64,000 nucleotides of DNA from Bacillota bacterium (lineage in GTDB: Bacteria > Bacillota > Clostridia > Acetivibrionales > DSM-1351). The notes below the pieces were generated by a model that ran no database searches, was not told the origin of the DNA, and saw nothing but the letters and a program-made list of their open reading frames with translations. Positions 54,054 to 62,838 of the stretch are shown one piece after another. How positions within the stretch are numbered: the first letter of the stretch is position 1; the number at the start of each line of letters is the position of its first letter. Both the position numbers and the translations under genes were made by a program. The DNA is taken from contig JAEWAX010000133.1 of the NCBI GenBank assembly GCA_023391425.1, positions 80,734 to 144,733 on the forward strand, written 5' to 3'.

Positions 54054-55002
54054 ATCTAATAATCCTTGGGAAGGAATGGTTCAAAACTCAGAGAGACGTG
54101 TTGATGCAAATATCAAATATGACTTGTTTTGGATAGTTGATATAGAAGAGAGATATGGTTTTTGTATTAAGAATGCTCATATATTGACTATAAATAATGA
54201 TGAAATTAACTTAAAAGGAATTTCAATAAAGAAAATAATCAATAACGAAAAACTTAACAACCTCTATTTGATTCTAAATAAGAAGGATGATTATGAAATT
54301 TTCCAATGTTTATGCGAAGACTTAATTTTAACTGCAAAAAAGTATAATGAATCCGGGAAAATTATTTCTGCAGTAGAAGATCGATTAAAAAGATGGCACC
54401 AGTTATTAAAAAGTGAAACATTTTTAGGATTATCAACTGAGGTTCAGATGGGTTTATTCTCAGAACTTTTATTTTTAAAAAAATATCTTATTAATGAAAT
54501 GGGAATTCATGATGCAATAATCTCTTGGGTTGGTCCAGAATCAGATAAGCAAGACTTTTTAACAAAATCTTCAATTATAGAAATAAAATCTTATAGACCA
54601 ACCAAGGGAGAAATTGTACATATATCTTCTATAGGGCAACTTGAAAATTCAGCTAAGCCTTTATTTCTAGTTGCATATGGATTAACATTAAGTGATAATG
54701 GATTGTCTATCTCTGAGATGATAGATAGTATAGTTACACTAATCGATGATGAGCACACTCAAGAAATTTTTGAATTAAAGCTTTTTGAGTATGGCTATAT
54801 ATTTGGTGTTTCAGATAAGAAAAAGTTAAATAAGTTTATAGTAGATTCTGAAAAGGGATTTTGTGTAATTGAAGGATTTCCAAGAATAAAAAGTAAAGAC
54901 ATAGTTAAGCAAATAACTTCTGTTAAGTATTCATTAGATTTATCACAATGTGTTGATTACCAGATAAGTATGGATAATATTTTTCAGGAGAGTGATTTAT
55001 AA
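54043..55002 (+). CDS. PD-(D/E)XK motif protein of the Z1 system
   Basis: 319 residues. The N-terminal NNPWEGMVQNSERRVDANIK and YDLFWIVDIEERYGFCIKN match the PD-(D/E)XK motif family usually found after Z1 genes. The nuclease core is SDKQDFLTKSSIIEIKSYRP (Asp, then ExK), with ISSIGQLENSAKPLFLVAYG following. It is the probable restriction nuclease. The gene overlaps the Z1 gene by 11 bp, with GAGGAGG just upstream of ATGATG. Confidence 0.88.
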   Translation: MMTKSNNPWEGMVQNSERRVDANIKYDLFWIVDIEERYGFCIKNAHILTINNDEINLKGISIKKIINNEKLNNLYLILNKKDDYEIFQCLCEDLILTAKKYNESGKIISAVEDRLKRWHQLLKSETFLGLSTEVQMGLFSELLFLKKYLINEMGIHDAIISWVGPESDKQDFLTKSSIIEIKSYRPTKGEIVHISSIGQLENSAKPLFLVAYGLTLSDNGLSISEMIDSIVTLIDDEHTQEIFELKLFEYGYIFGVSDKKKLNKFIVDSEKGFCVIEGFPRIKSKDIVKQITSVKYSLDLSQCVDYQISMDNIFQESDL

Positions 55003-57044
55003 TGATTACACTAATAGAATTTCATCAAGATTTTTTACAGTCTATTTTAATAGATGCCGAATCGAGAGGATTACTTCGATCACAGGCTTTTTTTGAAAAC
55101 GTATGTGAAGAATTGATTCGTACTGGTGACTTAAGTAATAATTATACTTTTGCAGAATATTCAAAGACTGGAATGGAAGCTTATGGTTATGATTATGATG
55201 AAGATAGAAAAATATTATCGATTTTAGTTCATCAGTACTTTCAAGATGACTGTATTCAAACTGTGACTAAAAGTATTATAACAACAAAGTTTAATAGATT
55301 AAAAACTTTCTTTAAAAAGTGTATTTCTGGATTATACAATAGCATTGAGGAGACTTCAGAAGCTTATTCAATGGCATATAATATTTATAAGTATTTCCAT
55401 GAAAAAAAAATAAACAAAATAAGATATATTATACTAACTGATGGAAAGATAACTCGAACGCTCAACGGTATCCCCGCTGAAGAGATACAAGGAATTCATC
55501 AGGAGTTTAGAATTGTTGATATTGATTATATATATAAAATATTTTTATCTGAATATTCCAATGAAGAATTTAAAATCAATGTTAATTTACCTTGTTTAGA
55601 AATTCCAAGTCAATCTGTTGATTACAGGGCTTTTCTTACGGTAATTGATGGGCAATCATTAGTTGATATATATGATCTTTATGGCCAAAAGCTGTTTGAA
55701 CAAAATATAAGAACATTTTTGCAGTTTAAAGGTGGCGTAAACAAAGGTATCAAAAATACTATTGAATATAGGCCAGATATGTTTTTTGCATATAATAATG
55801 GTATTAGTGCTACTGCAAGTGAAATTGAGAGGGACTCAAATGGCAACATTCTACGTATTATAGATTTTCAAATAGTTAATGGTGGACAAACAACCTCAGC
55901 AATATATGCAGCCAATAAAGTTTCTAATTTAGATGTATCAAGTATAGCTGTTCAAATGAAGCTGTCAGTTGTTAAAAATAAGGAAAAACAAAATGAATTT
56001 GTATCAAAAGTATCGGAATATGCAAATACACAAAACAAAGTTAATAAATCTGATTTCTTCTCTAATAGTCCATTCCATAAAGATATGAAAGATTATTCGA
56101 AAAAGGTTTGGGCTCCAGCTATAGATGGATCTCAAAGAAGAACTCGTTGGTTCTATGAAAGGGTTAAAGGTGAATACCTTAATGAACAGGCCTATTTGAC
56201 AAAGGCTGGGAAAGTACAATTTCAGCTTGAACATCCAAAGTATCAACTTTTAGATAAAACATTCTTATCAAAGAGTGAAAATGTTTGGATGCAGTATCCT
56301 CATATTGTATCAAAAGGTGCTCAATACAGTTTTTCTCATTTTGCTGAACAGGTAACTAATAATTTGGAAGAAAATGAGCTGTGTATTACCGAGAGTTATT
56401 TTAGAGATGCAGTTTCGAGAGTAATTCTATTTAGAGAAACCGAGAAAATTATATCAAAATCGTCTTGGTATGATGGTGGCTTTAGAGCACAGACTGTAGC
56501 ATATACAATATCATACTTATCATATTTAGTAGAAAACAAAAATACATTCTTAAACTTTAATATTATTTGGGAAAACCAACGTCTTCCGTCAAGTTTAATT
56601 TATGTACTAAAAACAATTTCAGAAGCGGTATATACTAGGATCACTACTCCTCCCAAAGGGCATGCAAATGTAGGGCAATGGGTAAAACAGAAGGCTTGTT
56701 GGGATGATTTAAAATCTCTAGATGTATGTGTTAATCTTGATAATAATATATTACTAGATAAAGAAGAAGAAAAATATAATAAAAAAGAAGCACAAAAAGA
56801 TAAGAAGATAGAGAGCAATATTAAAATTCAGATGCTTGTAGTTCAATTAGGCACAGCAATATGGGATAAATTATATAGTTACTTTATGAGCAATATTAGG
56901 GACTATTCTATTTCAGGTGCTCAACTTGATATGTTAAAAAAAATGGCTCAGGGTAAAATAGTTGTTCCTACAGAAAAGCAAAGTAAAATACTATATGATT
57001 TGTATCAAAAAGCACTATCAGATGGTGTTGAAATTGCGCAATAA
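55002..57044 (+). CDS. AIPR family (abortive infection phage resistance) protein
   Basis: 680 residues. The AIPR signature is present in the middle: FFAYNNGISATASEIERDSN, then IVNGGQTTSAIYAANK, then EYANTQNKVNKSDFFSNSPF. Flanking regions are a helical N-terminus and a Lys-rich C-terminus. AIPR proteins occur in phage-resistance and restriction operons; the biochemical role is not settled. The ATG overlaps the preceding stop (TAATG). It is last in the operon and convergent with the DNA methyltransferase gene. Confidence 0.88.
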   Translation: MITLIEFHQDFLQSILIDAESRGLLRSQAFFENVCEELIRTGDLSNNYTFAEYSKTGMEAYGYDYDEDRKILSILVHQYFQDDCIQTVTKSIITTKFNRLKTFFKKCISGLYNSIEETSEAYSMAYNIYKYFHEKKINKIRYIILTDGKITRTLNGIPAEEIQGIHQEFRIVDIDYIYKIFLSEYSNEEFKINVNLPCLEIPSQSVDYRAFLTVIDGQSLVDIYDLYGQKLFEQNIRTFLQFKGGVNKGIKNTIEYRPDMFFAYNNGISATASEIERDSNGNILRIIDFQIVNGGQTTSAIYAANKVSNLDVSSIAVQMKLSVVKNKEKQNEFVSKVSEYANTQNKVNKSDFFSNSPFHKDMKDYSKKVWAPAIDGSQRRTRWFYERVKGEYLNEQAYLTKAGKVQFQLEHPKYQLLDKTFLSKSENVWMQYPHIVSKGAQYSFSHFAEQVTNNLEENELCITESYFRDAVSRVILFRETEKIISKSSWYDGGFRAQTVAYTISYLSYLVENKNTFLNFNIIWENQRLPSSLIYVLKTISEAVYTRITTPPKGHANVGQWVKQKACWDDLKSLDVCVNLDNNILLDKEEEKYNKKEAQKDKKIESNIKIQMLVVQLGTAIWDKLYSYFMSNIRDYSISGAQLDMLKKMAQGKIVVPTEKQSKILYDLYQKALSDGVEIAQ

Positions 57045-57054
57045 AATGTAAGTA

Positions 57055-57085
57055 TTGTGGCTGGCTTTTTATTAGTCAGCCACAA
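57055..57085. terminator. Hairpin between convergent AIPR and methyltransferase genes
   Basis: TTGTGGCTG (57055-57063) pairs with CAGCCACAA (57077-57085). Short T/A-rich flanks on both sides suggest a bidirectional terminator. Confidence 0.65.
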
Positions 57086-57089
57086 ATAT

Positions 57090-58682
57090 TTAAAACTTTG
57101 AGCTATCTAAAATTTCTATAACCTTTTCCGCAATACCTTTTGCTAATAATGGTGGTACGGCATTTCCAACCTGTTGATATTGCGAGTCTTTAGTCCCCTC
57201 AAAAACGAAAGTGTCTGGAAAAGATTGTAATCTAGCAGCCTCTCTAATGCTAATAGCTCTATCAACACATGGGTGAATCCACATTGATTTGCGTACATTT
57301 ACCACAGTTCCTGATGGTTCATCATATTTAAGCCTGAGATATATAGTATTTTGAGTTCTGCTAATATCTGAATAAGTGCTTTCTTTAAGCTCCTTACTTA
57401 AGTTATGAAAATTTTCTCCTTGCTTTATTTCTTTAAATCTCTCCATTGCTGTTTCTGTAGTTTTCGTAATGATATGATTATGTAATATTTCACTATCTCG
57501 TAATTCTTGAAGAGCAAATTCAGCAGACATATGAGTACTTTTAAATTCAATTGGGGCATCAGTCACATTAAAAGCAGGAGGTACATCTTGCAAATCAAAA
57601 ATCGCATCACTAACAGTATTGTATTTGTTTACTTTTTTTTCTGGCATATTAAATTCATACAATTCATTGTCTGATCGCTTCTTACCAATAATTATAAATC
57701 TCATCCTTTTCTGCGGAACTCCGAAGTCAGCCGCATTTAGCACATCTGATTTTATTAAATAATTATTAGGGCTACTTTCAAGAACTTTCTTAATATATTC
57801 ATATATTGCGTAAGATTGAACACATGCATATACTCCGTTCTTAATTAAATATTTTACTTTTATATTATTACTATTTAACTCTAATATTTTATTTACCATT
57901 CTTTGAATCTGAATAGCTCTATCAAGACTGGTTTTCAAGGTATCATAATTGCTGTTATTAATACAGCTTAAAAGAGCTTTCCCAAGCTGATAGTTACTTC
58001 GATAAATTTCATCATTTGAATCCTTATAAACATTAAATTTTAAGCAGATATCTTTAATTTGCTCAGTATACTTCTTAATAGTATTCTTAAGTTTTTCTTC
58101 ATTATTTGTTACTTTAAATAAGATGTTTATGACTGAATATATATTTTCTTGCCATTTATACTGACTAAGTAATTTATTGTTATGGATAATATCATTAACA
58201 TTAGAAATATTAATATACTTCGGTAAAATTTCAATTTTATCATTTTGCATTGTAATATCTAATTTTTTAATGATGGTTTCATCGTCATATGTATAGTAAA
58301 ATCTATGTACATTTGACTTAAGCATACTCACGTTTTCCATAACAAAAACTTTTGGCTGTAACTCTATAACCGCCCTAATGTATTCTTTTACTAGTCTATT
58401 GTTTTGACTTACTATATGATTTTTTTGCCTATTTGCATTTGAAAATCCTTGGCATGGTGGTCCACCAATAACTACATCAATCTGTCCGTATTTGTTTTTT
58501 ACTTCTAAATAATCTATACTTCTTACATCATCTACTACATCTGTCCCGCTATGATTTCTAACGTATGTCCTTTTAGCATTGGAATTATTCTCTGCCGCTA
58601 ATTTTATTTCAAATTTTTTAGTCTGCATAAAACCATAACTTAGGCCTCCAGCGCCAGCAAATAAGTCAATAACATTGTACAT
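57090..58682 (-). CDS. DNA (cytosine-5)-methyltransferase of the Z1 system
   Basis: 530 residues, longer than a minimal C5 enzyme. Motif I is DLFAGAGGLSYGF, motif IV GGPPCQGFSNANR with the catalytic Cys, motif VI VFVMENV, motif VIII region FGVPQKRMRFIIIG, and motif X QQVGNAVPPLLAKGIAEKVI. A helical insertion of about 180 residues between motifs VI and VIII (around 130-300) is unusual. It should mark host DNA so that the Z1/PD-(D/E)XK system spares it. AAGGAG lies 11 nt before the ATG. Confidence 0.93.
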   Translation of the reverse strand: MYNVIDLFAGAGGLSYGFMQTKKFEIKLAAENNSNAKRTYVRNHSGTDVVDDVRSIDYLEVKNKYGQIDVVIGGPPCQGFSNANRQKNHIVSQNNRLVKEYIRAVIELQPKVFVMENVSMLKSNVHRFYYTYDDETIIKKLDITMQNDKIEILPKYINISNVNDIIHNNKLLSQYKWQENIYSVINILFKVTNNEEKLKNTIKKYTEQIKDICLKFNVYKDSNDEIYRSNYQLGKALLSCINNSNYDTLKTSLDRAIQIQRMVNKILELNSNNIKVKYLIKNGVYACVQSYAIYEYIKKVLESSPNNYLIKSDVLNAADFGVPQKRMRFIIIGKKRSDNELYEFNMPEKKVNKYNTVSDAIFDLQDVPPAFNVTDAPIEFKSTHMSAEFALQELRDSEILHNHIITKTTETAMERFKEIKQGENFHNLSKELKESTYSDISRTQNTIYLRLKYDEPSGTVVNVRKSMWIHPCVDRAISIREAARLQSFPDTFVFEGTKDSQYQQVGNAVPPLLAKGIAEKVIEILDSSKF

Positions 58683-58874
58683 TTCAAAAATACTCCTTGA
58701 TTTTTTAAGACATTTATTAGTTTATGTAAGCATTCTTACATACTATATTATTTAATAATATCATTTTTTTAGTTTTAGGTGCAATGCAAATTTATTTAAA
58801 GATAATACATTAGTAATATTACTTCTCCCTTCAATACCCCATATAGTTATAATATATAGTTCTATGGGGGTACA

Positions 58875-58901
58875 TAGATGTCACCGCCCCGGTGACATCT
58901 A
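58875..58901 (-). terminator. Hairpin downstream of the small HTH gene
   Basis: TAGATGTCACC, loop of five, GGTGACATCTA (58875-58901): an 11-bp perfect stem beginning 3 bp after the HTH stop on the minus strand. There is no clear T-run. A second imperfect stem (ACCCCATA...TATGGGGGT, 58837-58871) follows directly. Confidence 0.55.
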
Positions 58902-58903
58902 GT

Positions 58904-59182
58904 CTATCTACCAGCATCTACATTAAGCTTATATAAATTAGAACTCTGTCCCCCATTATCTCTATACCGAGGGGTCTTTGCCACAAACCCCACTTCAGAC
59001 AATTCCTTTAATGACCTTTGTACAGTCCTTTCACTCATCCCAGTTTCTCTTGCGATGGTAGGTACGGCTGGAAAGCAGGTTAATTCCTTGTTGGCACGAT
59101 TGATAAGATAAAACATTACGGTTTTGGCTCTGCTGGGTAGATTGGCAGCATATACCCTATTTAATATCTGAGCCTTGTCCAT
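58904..59182 (-). CDS. Small helix-turn-helix protein
   Basis: 92 residues. RAKTVMFYLINRANKELTCF, VPTIARETGMSERTVQRSLK and ELSEVGFVAKTPRYRDNGGQ form a winged helix like the N-terminus of replication-initiator or primase-associated regulators. GGGAGG precedes the ATG. Last gene of the conjugation-type cluster, 17 bp after the ParA/TadZ-like gene. Confidence 0.75.
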   Translation of the reverse strand: MDKAQILNRVYAANLPSRAKTVMFYLINRANKELTCFPAVPTIARETGMSERTVQRSLKELSEVGFVAKTPRYRDNGGQSSNLYKLNVDAGR

Positions 59183-59199
59183 CGAATTAACCTCCCTTC

Positions 59200-60249
59200 C
59201 TACGTTTCTTCATCATTAACAGGAAAAATATAATCCTTTACTAATTCTTTGAACATAACTTCATTAGCCTTTCCATCAAACAATGTTGGAGCATCGTCTG
59301 CATAAAGTATTGTTATATTTGGCTTTTTAAGCAATTCATCTAAAGTAGCACGTTCTTCTTGTTGAACATGTGAGAGTACCAAATTAACCTTTATTCCCTC
59401 AAATTTCTCTATAGCTGACTTTACTTGTTCTATTTCATAAGGCTTTGCGCAACCACAGATTACAATTACTTCACATTGTTTGACTACCTGAAGCTTGCAT
59501 TCTGAAATGGTTCCAAAGTCTATCACTACAAAATTATTATTGTCCGGATAATTGCCTTCAAAGTAATACTTAGTTCCTTCATATTCAACAAAAGCATCCT
59601 TCACCTTCATACCATTATAAAAATCTGATAGCATTTGCAAATGTCCATTCTTATTTGCCTCAACATATGCAGTCTCTGCTCCGTAATCAGCAAGAAATCT
59701 CACTAAATGAAAAGCAGTTGTAGTTGTACCGACTTTGTGTTCTGCACCTACAACTGCTATTTTAATATCCTTGCATAAAAAATTATATCCGTGGCTCCCC
59801 CAGCTATCACTCCCACTACAAAATGCTTCCGTTGTTCGAGTCATACTCCAAATCACGTTTCTACTATTTTTACCTTGAAGGCTCATACACTCATGCATTT
59901 CTTCTTTGATTTCCTCATATTCGGTTGAAGTAATTATGTTGTACACCCATGATTCAATAAGCTTGTTAATTAGGTTACTATAAGCATCCATTCCTTCTGC
60001 AAGTACAATTACTCTTGAGTTATACATAGCTTTGAATGCCGTAATTGCTTCAATTATCTCAGTTTCAGTATCCTTCAGTGCTTTTAAGTCTATTAAGAAA
60101 TATGAGAACTGGCTGAGGCTTTTAACATCATGAATTACAAACTGCTTTAGGTTAAATGTTCCCACCAACTTTTTTATTGGGATCTGATTTTCTGTATCGA
60201 GATAGTCAAATAAATTAATATTTTGATTACTGCACAGGTATAATAGCAT
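59200..60249 (-). CDS. ParA/TadZ-like P-loop ATPase of the conjugation-type module
   Basis: 349 residues. A receiver-like N-terminal half without a clear phospho-acceptor precedes a P-loop domain starting near 165: IKIAVVGAEHKVGTTTTAFH, a deviant Walker A with VGTTTT. NFVVIDFGTIS matches Walker B, and VIVICGCAKPYEI follows. The layout recalls TadZ/CpaE, which position secretion or pilus machinery. GGAGG precedes the ATG. It overlaps the preceding small gene by 23 bp. Confidence 0.65.
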   Translation of the reverse strand: MLLYLCSNQNINLFDYLDTENQIPIKKLVGTFNLKQFVIHDVKSLSQFSYFLIDLKALKDTETEIIEAITAFKAMYNSRVIVLAEGMDAYSNLINKLIESWVYNIITSTEYEEIKEEMHECMSLQGKNSRNVIWSMTRTTEAFCSGSDSWGSHGYNFLCKDIKIAVVGAEHKVGTTTTAFHLVRFLADYGAETAYVEANKNGHLQMLSDFYNGMKVKDAFVEYEGTKYYFEGNYPDNNNFVVIDFGTISECKLQVVKQCEVIVICGCAKPYEIEQVKSAIEKFEGIKVNLVLSHVQQEERATLDELLKKPNITILYADDAPTLFDGKANEVMFKELVKDYIFPVNDEET

Positions 60250-60415
60250 TTGTCTGCCTCCTTACGTCATCTTGATAAGAATTGGTTCCTTCAATCTTAA
60301 AATCTGAATCTATATGTATTGGTTTATCTTTTGGCTTACTGGTAAGAAGCAAAATTACACCTATTACAACCACAATTATGTAAATGAATAGCTCAATAAT
60401 TAGTTTCTTTTTCAT
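60227..60415 (-). CDS. Small single-pass membrane protein
   Basis: About 62 residues from the ATG at 60415 (GGAGG 9 nt upstream). MKKKLIIELFIYIIVVVIGV is the single membrane segment, followed by a polar tail with SFTNSYQDD-like composition (FKIEGTNSYQDDVRRQTN). SAF-type pilus proteins are comparable in size, but no family was assigned. It lies between the M23 peptidase and the ParA/TadZ-like gene. Confidence 0.6.
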   Translation of the reverse strand: MKKKLIIELFIYIIVVVIGVILLLTSKPKDKPIHIDSDFKIEGTNSYQDDVRRQTNAIIPVQ

Positions 60416-60437
60416 TTGGCACATCCTCCATTTAGTT

Positions 60438-61148
60438 TTACTTGTTATCTTGTTTAAATAAATATAAAGCTGGGTTAACATGACTGTCAGCACTTTCAGT
60501 TCTTCTTATTTCAAAGTGAAGATGATGCCCAGTTGACATGCCTGGATTTAAATCAACATTAGGCTCCCCACCTTCTGCTGCAATGATATTACCCTGCTTT
60601 ACCTCTTGATTTGGCAAAACATATACCTTTGATAGATGAGCATACAATGAATAAAAGGTTTCGTCTGGCAACTCATGCTTTATTATTATGTAATTACCAT
60701 ATCCACTACCAATGCCTACCTTTATCACCTTCCCATCAGAAATGGTCATAATTGGGCAGTGCCAACTTGTATTAAGGTCGATCCCAGCATGCATCTTGTA
60801 CACTTTGGCTATTGGGTGCAAACGCATTCCGTATGTGGGTGCAACCTCTCCTTCTGCTGGCATTGGGTATTTACCATTAAAGCTAACTGCACCAATTTGA
60901 AGTTGAACAGTACTTTGGTACTTATTTTTAAATTGCTCTACTGCGAATTTCTCATTCTCTCCTGTAAAAAAGTTAGTAATGAATGAAAGTGGGCTTGAAA
61001 GTATATATACGAACATTGATAGAATTAGTAGGACTATAATAATTGGGATGATAACTGCGATTATAATTTTGTTTCGGCTCTCTTCATCTGTGATTGTTTT
61101 TATGGCTAATTGTGCAATTATCTTTGTGGATACTGGATCTATTGGCAT
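60438..61148 (-). CDS. Membrane-anchored M23 (LytM-type) peptidase
   Basis: 236 residues. A TM segment at about 27-52 (IIIAVIIPIIIVLLILSMFV) precedes a linker and an M23 domain. Metal and catalytic motifs are MHAGIDLNTSWHCPI (HxxxD), SLYAHLSKVYVLPNQEVKQG and GHHLHFEIRR (HxH). In conjugative modules of Gram-positive elements such enzymes open the cell wall for the transfer channel. GGAGG precedes the ATG. Confidence 0.85.
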   Translation of the reverse strand: MPIDPVSTKIIAQLAIKTITDEESRNKIIIAVIIPIIIVLLILSMFVYILSSPLSFITNFFTGENEKFAVEQFKNKYQSTVQLQIGAVSFNGKYPMPAEGEVAPTYGMRLHPIAKVYKMHAGIDLNTSWHCPIMTISDGKVIKVGIGSGYGNYIIIKHELPDETFYSLYAHLSKVYVLPNQEVKQGNIIAAEGGEPNVDLNPGMSTGHHLHFEIRRTESADSHVNPALYLFKQDNK

Positions 61149-61169
61149 TGGTTACCTCCATTTAGGTAT

Positions 61170-61210
61170 AAAAATAGCAGATACCCTTTTGTTGAGTACC
61201 TGCTATTTTT
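61170..61210 (-). terminator. Intrinsic terminator after the AlbA_2-type gene
   Basis: AAAAATAGCAG..TAC and GTA..CTGCTATTTTT (61170-61184 with 61196-61210) form a long stem. On the minus strand it follows the AlbA_2 gene and ends in TATTTTTAT; it can also work on the plus strand. Confidence 0.75.
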
Positions 61211-61237
61211 TAATCTAAATTAATATAAAAATATAAA

Positions 61238-62581
61238 CTATCTTTTATCAAATATTTTGTTTATTCTGTATTCTGTCTTTCTACCATTTTCTGTGGAAAC
61301 AAGCAAATCCATATCAACCATTTCTCTTAAAATAGTCAAAGCTCTTGTTTGTCCAATATTTAAATGATTTTGTACTTCCTTGCGTGTTACAAAGCCATTC
61401 TTTTTAATTAGTTCAACAACTTTCTGATACTGAGTTTTTAATCCGATTGGTTTAGAATTTACATTATCTACATCTTGTTTTGCCACTTGTTCAATATAAT
61501 GCAGATTTGGAAGCACTACCTGAAAAGCTCCATCTAATGCTTTAATTGTAGGTTTTACATTTCCGTTTTTATAACTGGATATAATTTTAACAATTCCAGT
61601 TCCATAGGCTTCTATCAGCTTTAAACGATAAAAGATGTTTGCCAATCTTTCATTTCTTGATTGAGAAACGCCTACCATAATTGCCTCTAGAGATAATCCT
61701 GGCACTAAACCACCCAATGAAACAAATTCAATACGGTCTTCAAAAACGTTGATTAAAGTACTACCACTGAATGAATACTCCCGATGAACAATTACATTTA
61801 GCAAGGCTTCACGAACAGCCTCAGCAGGATAATCGCGTTCATCAATACGATTCAGTTCTGAAAAAGTTGCTCTAGTCTTATTAAATAAATCTAAGTAATT
61901 ATATGCTTCCGTTAACTGTTGAAGTAATGAGCCATTAAACTCTCTACGGTCCTTAAATATGCTTTTTTCTGTTCCTTCAAAATAAGCAACTTTGATGGAG
62001 TGTACACACTGGTCTGACAACAAAAGGCCCAAATTAGTATATAGCCCATCACTCCCAATAACACCTAATGTTTTTTGCTGAGAAATACCAAACTCCAAAC
62101 CGCGCTTTTTCATTTCGGAAAGTGTATAGTCAAAGGTTAACTCCTGATTTAGCGATCGTATCTTCTCATAAGTATCACCATCTGTTTCCTTTATCATTTG
62201 ACGAATTGCATCATCAGAAGCCGGGACAGAGGCACTTCCTTGACGAACATATACACCTGAAGGTTTTAAACCCTTTTCTGATAAATAGTATGGCCTAGCT
62301 ACTCCTCGCTGTACAGAAATTATAATTATATTTTTATCTTGGATTTTTTCGATAGTACAATCAGTAAACATTGTGATGTCTGGTTTAATAGAGTCACGAA
62401 TGACATTGACTGCCTGTAGCAACACCTTATCTGGAGTTTCCAATCCAATGATTGTTCCATCATCAGAAACACCGATATAGATTGTTCCTCCATGCGTATT
62501 GGCAAAAGCTACAACTTCTTTCTTTATATCAGTTACAAATACTTCTTTTAACTCCATATCTACGTTCTCTACAAAATTCAC
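61238..62581 (-). CDS. AlbA_2/Schlafen-type domain transcriptional regulator
   Basis: 447 residues from GTG 62581 (AAGGTGAT upstream). The N-terminal AlbA_2 domain has EVVAFANTHGGTIYIGVSDD and GVYVRQGSASVPASDDAIRQ. The middle carries the ATPase-like segment PAEAVREALLNVIVHREYSF, and the C-terminus a winged helix (LIKKNGFVTRKEVQNHLNIG, TRALTILREMVDMDLL). Such proteins are common accessory regulators on mobile elements. Two palindromes upstream are candidate operators. Confidence 0.85.
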   Translation of the reverse strand: MNFVENVDMELKEVFVTDIKKEVVAFANTHGGTIYIGVSDDGTIIGLETPDKVLLQAVNVIRDSIKPDITMFTDCTIEKIQDKNIIIISVQRGVARPYYLSEKGLKPSGVYVRQGSASVPASDDAIRQMIKETDGDTYEKIRSLNQELTFDYTLSEMKKRGLEFGISQQKTLGVIGSDGLYTNLGLLLSDQCVHSIKVAYFEGTEKSIFKDRREFNGSLLQQLTEAYNYLDLFNKTRATFSELNRIDERDYPAEAVREALLNVIVHREYSFSGSTLINVFEDRIEFVSLGGLVPGLSLEAIMVGVSQSRNERLANIFYRLKLIEAYGTGIVKIISSYKNGNVKPTIKALDGAFQVVLPNLHYIEQVAKQDVDNVNSKPIGLKTQYQKVVELIKKNGFVTRKEVQNHLNIGQTRALTILREMVDMDLLVSTENGRKTEYRINKIFDKR

Positions 62582-62635
62582 GCTATCACCTTCCAGTTTT
62601 TTTCTATCACTTCTTGTCTTTAATATCTCTCATTG

Positions 62636-62776
62636 TAACACTTTCTATCAGTGTTAGCAATCTTATTTCTTTATTTGGGAAATTATTTATTCACTAAATC
62701 TAGTCAAATATAGGTTTTTTCTTTTTTTATATCTATCACTATATCTGTCACTCATACTGACAGATATAGTGATAGA
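62636..62776. promoter_or_regulatory. Two palindromes upstream of the AlbA_2-type gene
   Basis: TAACACT-TTCTATC-AGTGTTA (62636-62656) and a 19-bp perfect inverted repeat, TCTATCACTATATCTGTCA with its complement (62732-62750 and 62758-62776). No T-run follows either on either strand, so operator use is more likely than termination. CTATCA also occurs singly at 62583-62588 and 62604-62609. Confidence 0.6.
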
Positions 62777-62838
62777 TTTCATCAGAATAACTCTTTGTAC
62801 TTTTCTATCAGCTTATACTTCTGCAACTATATCAAACC

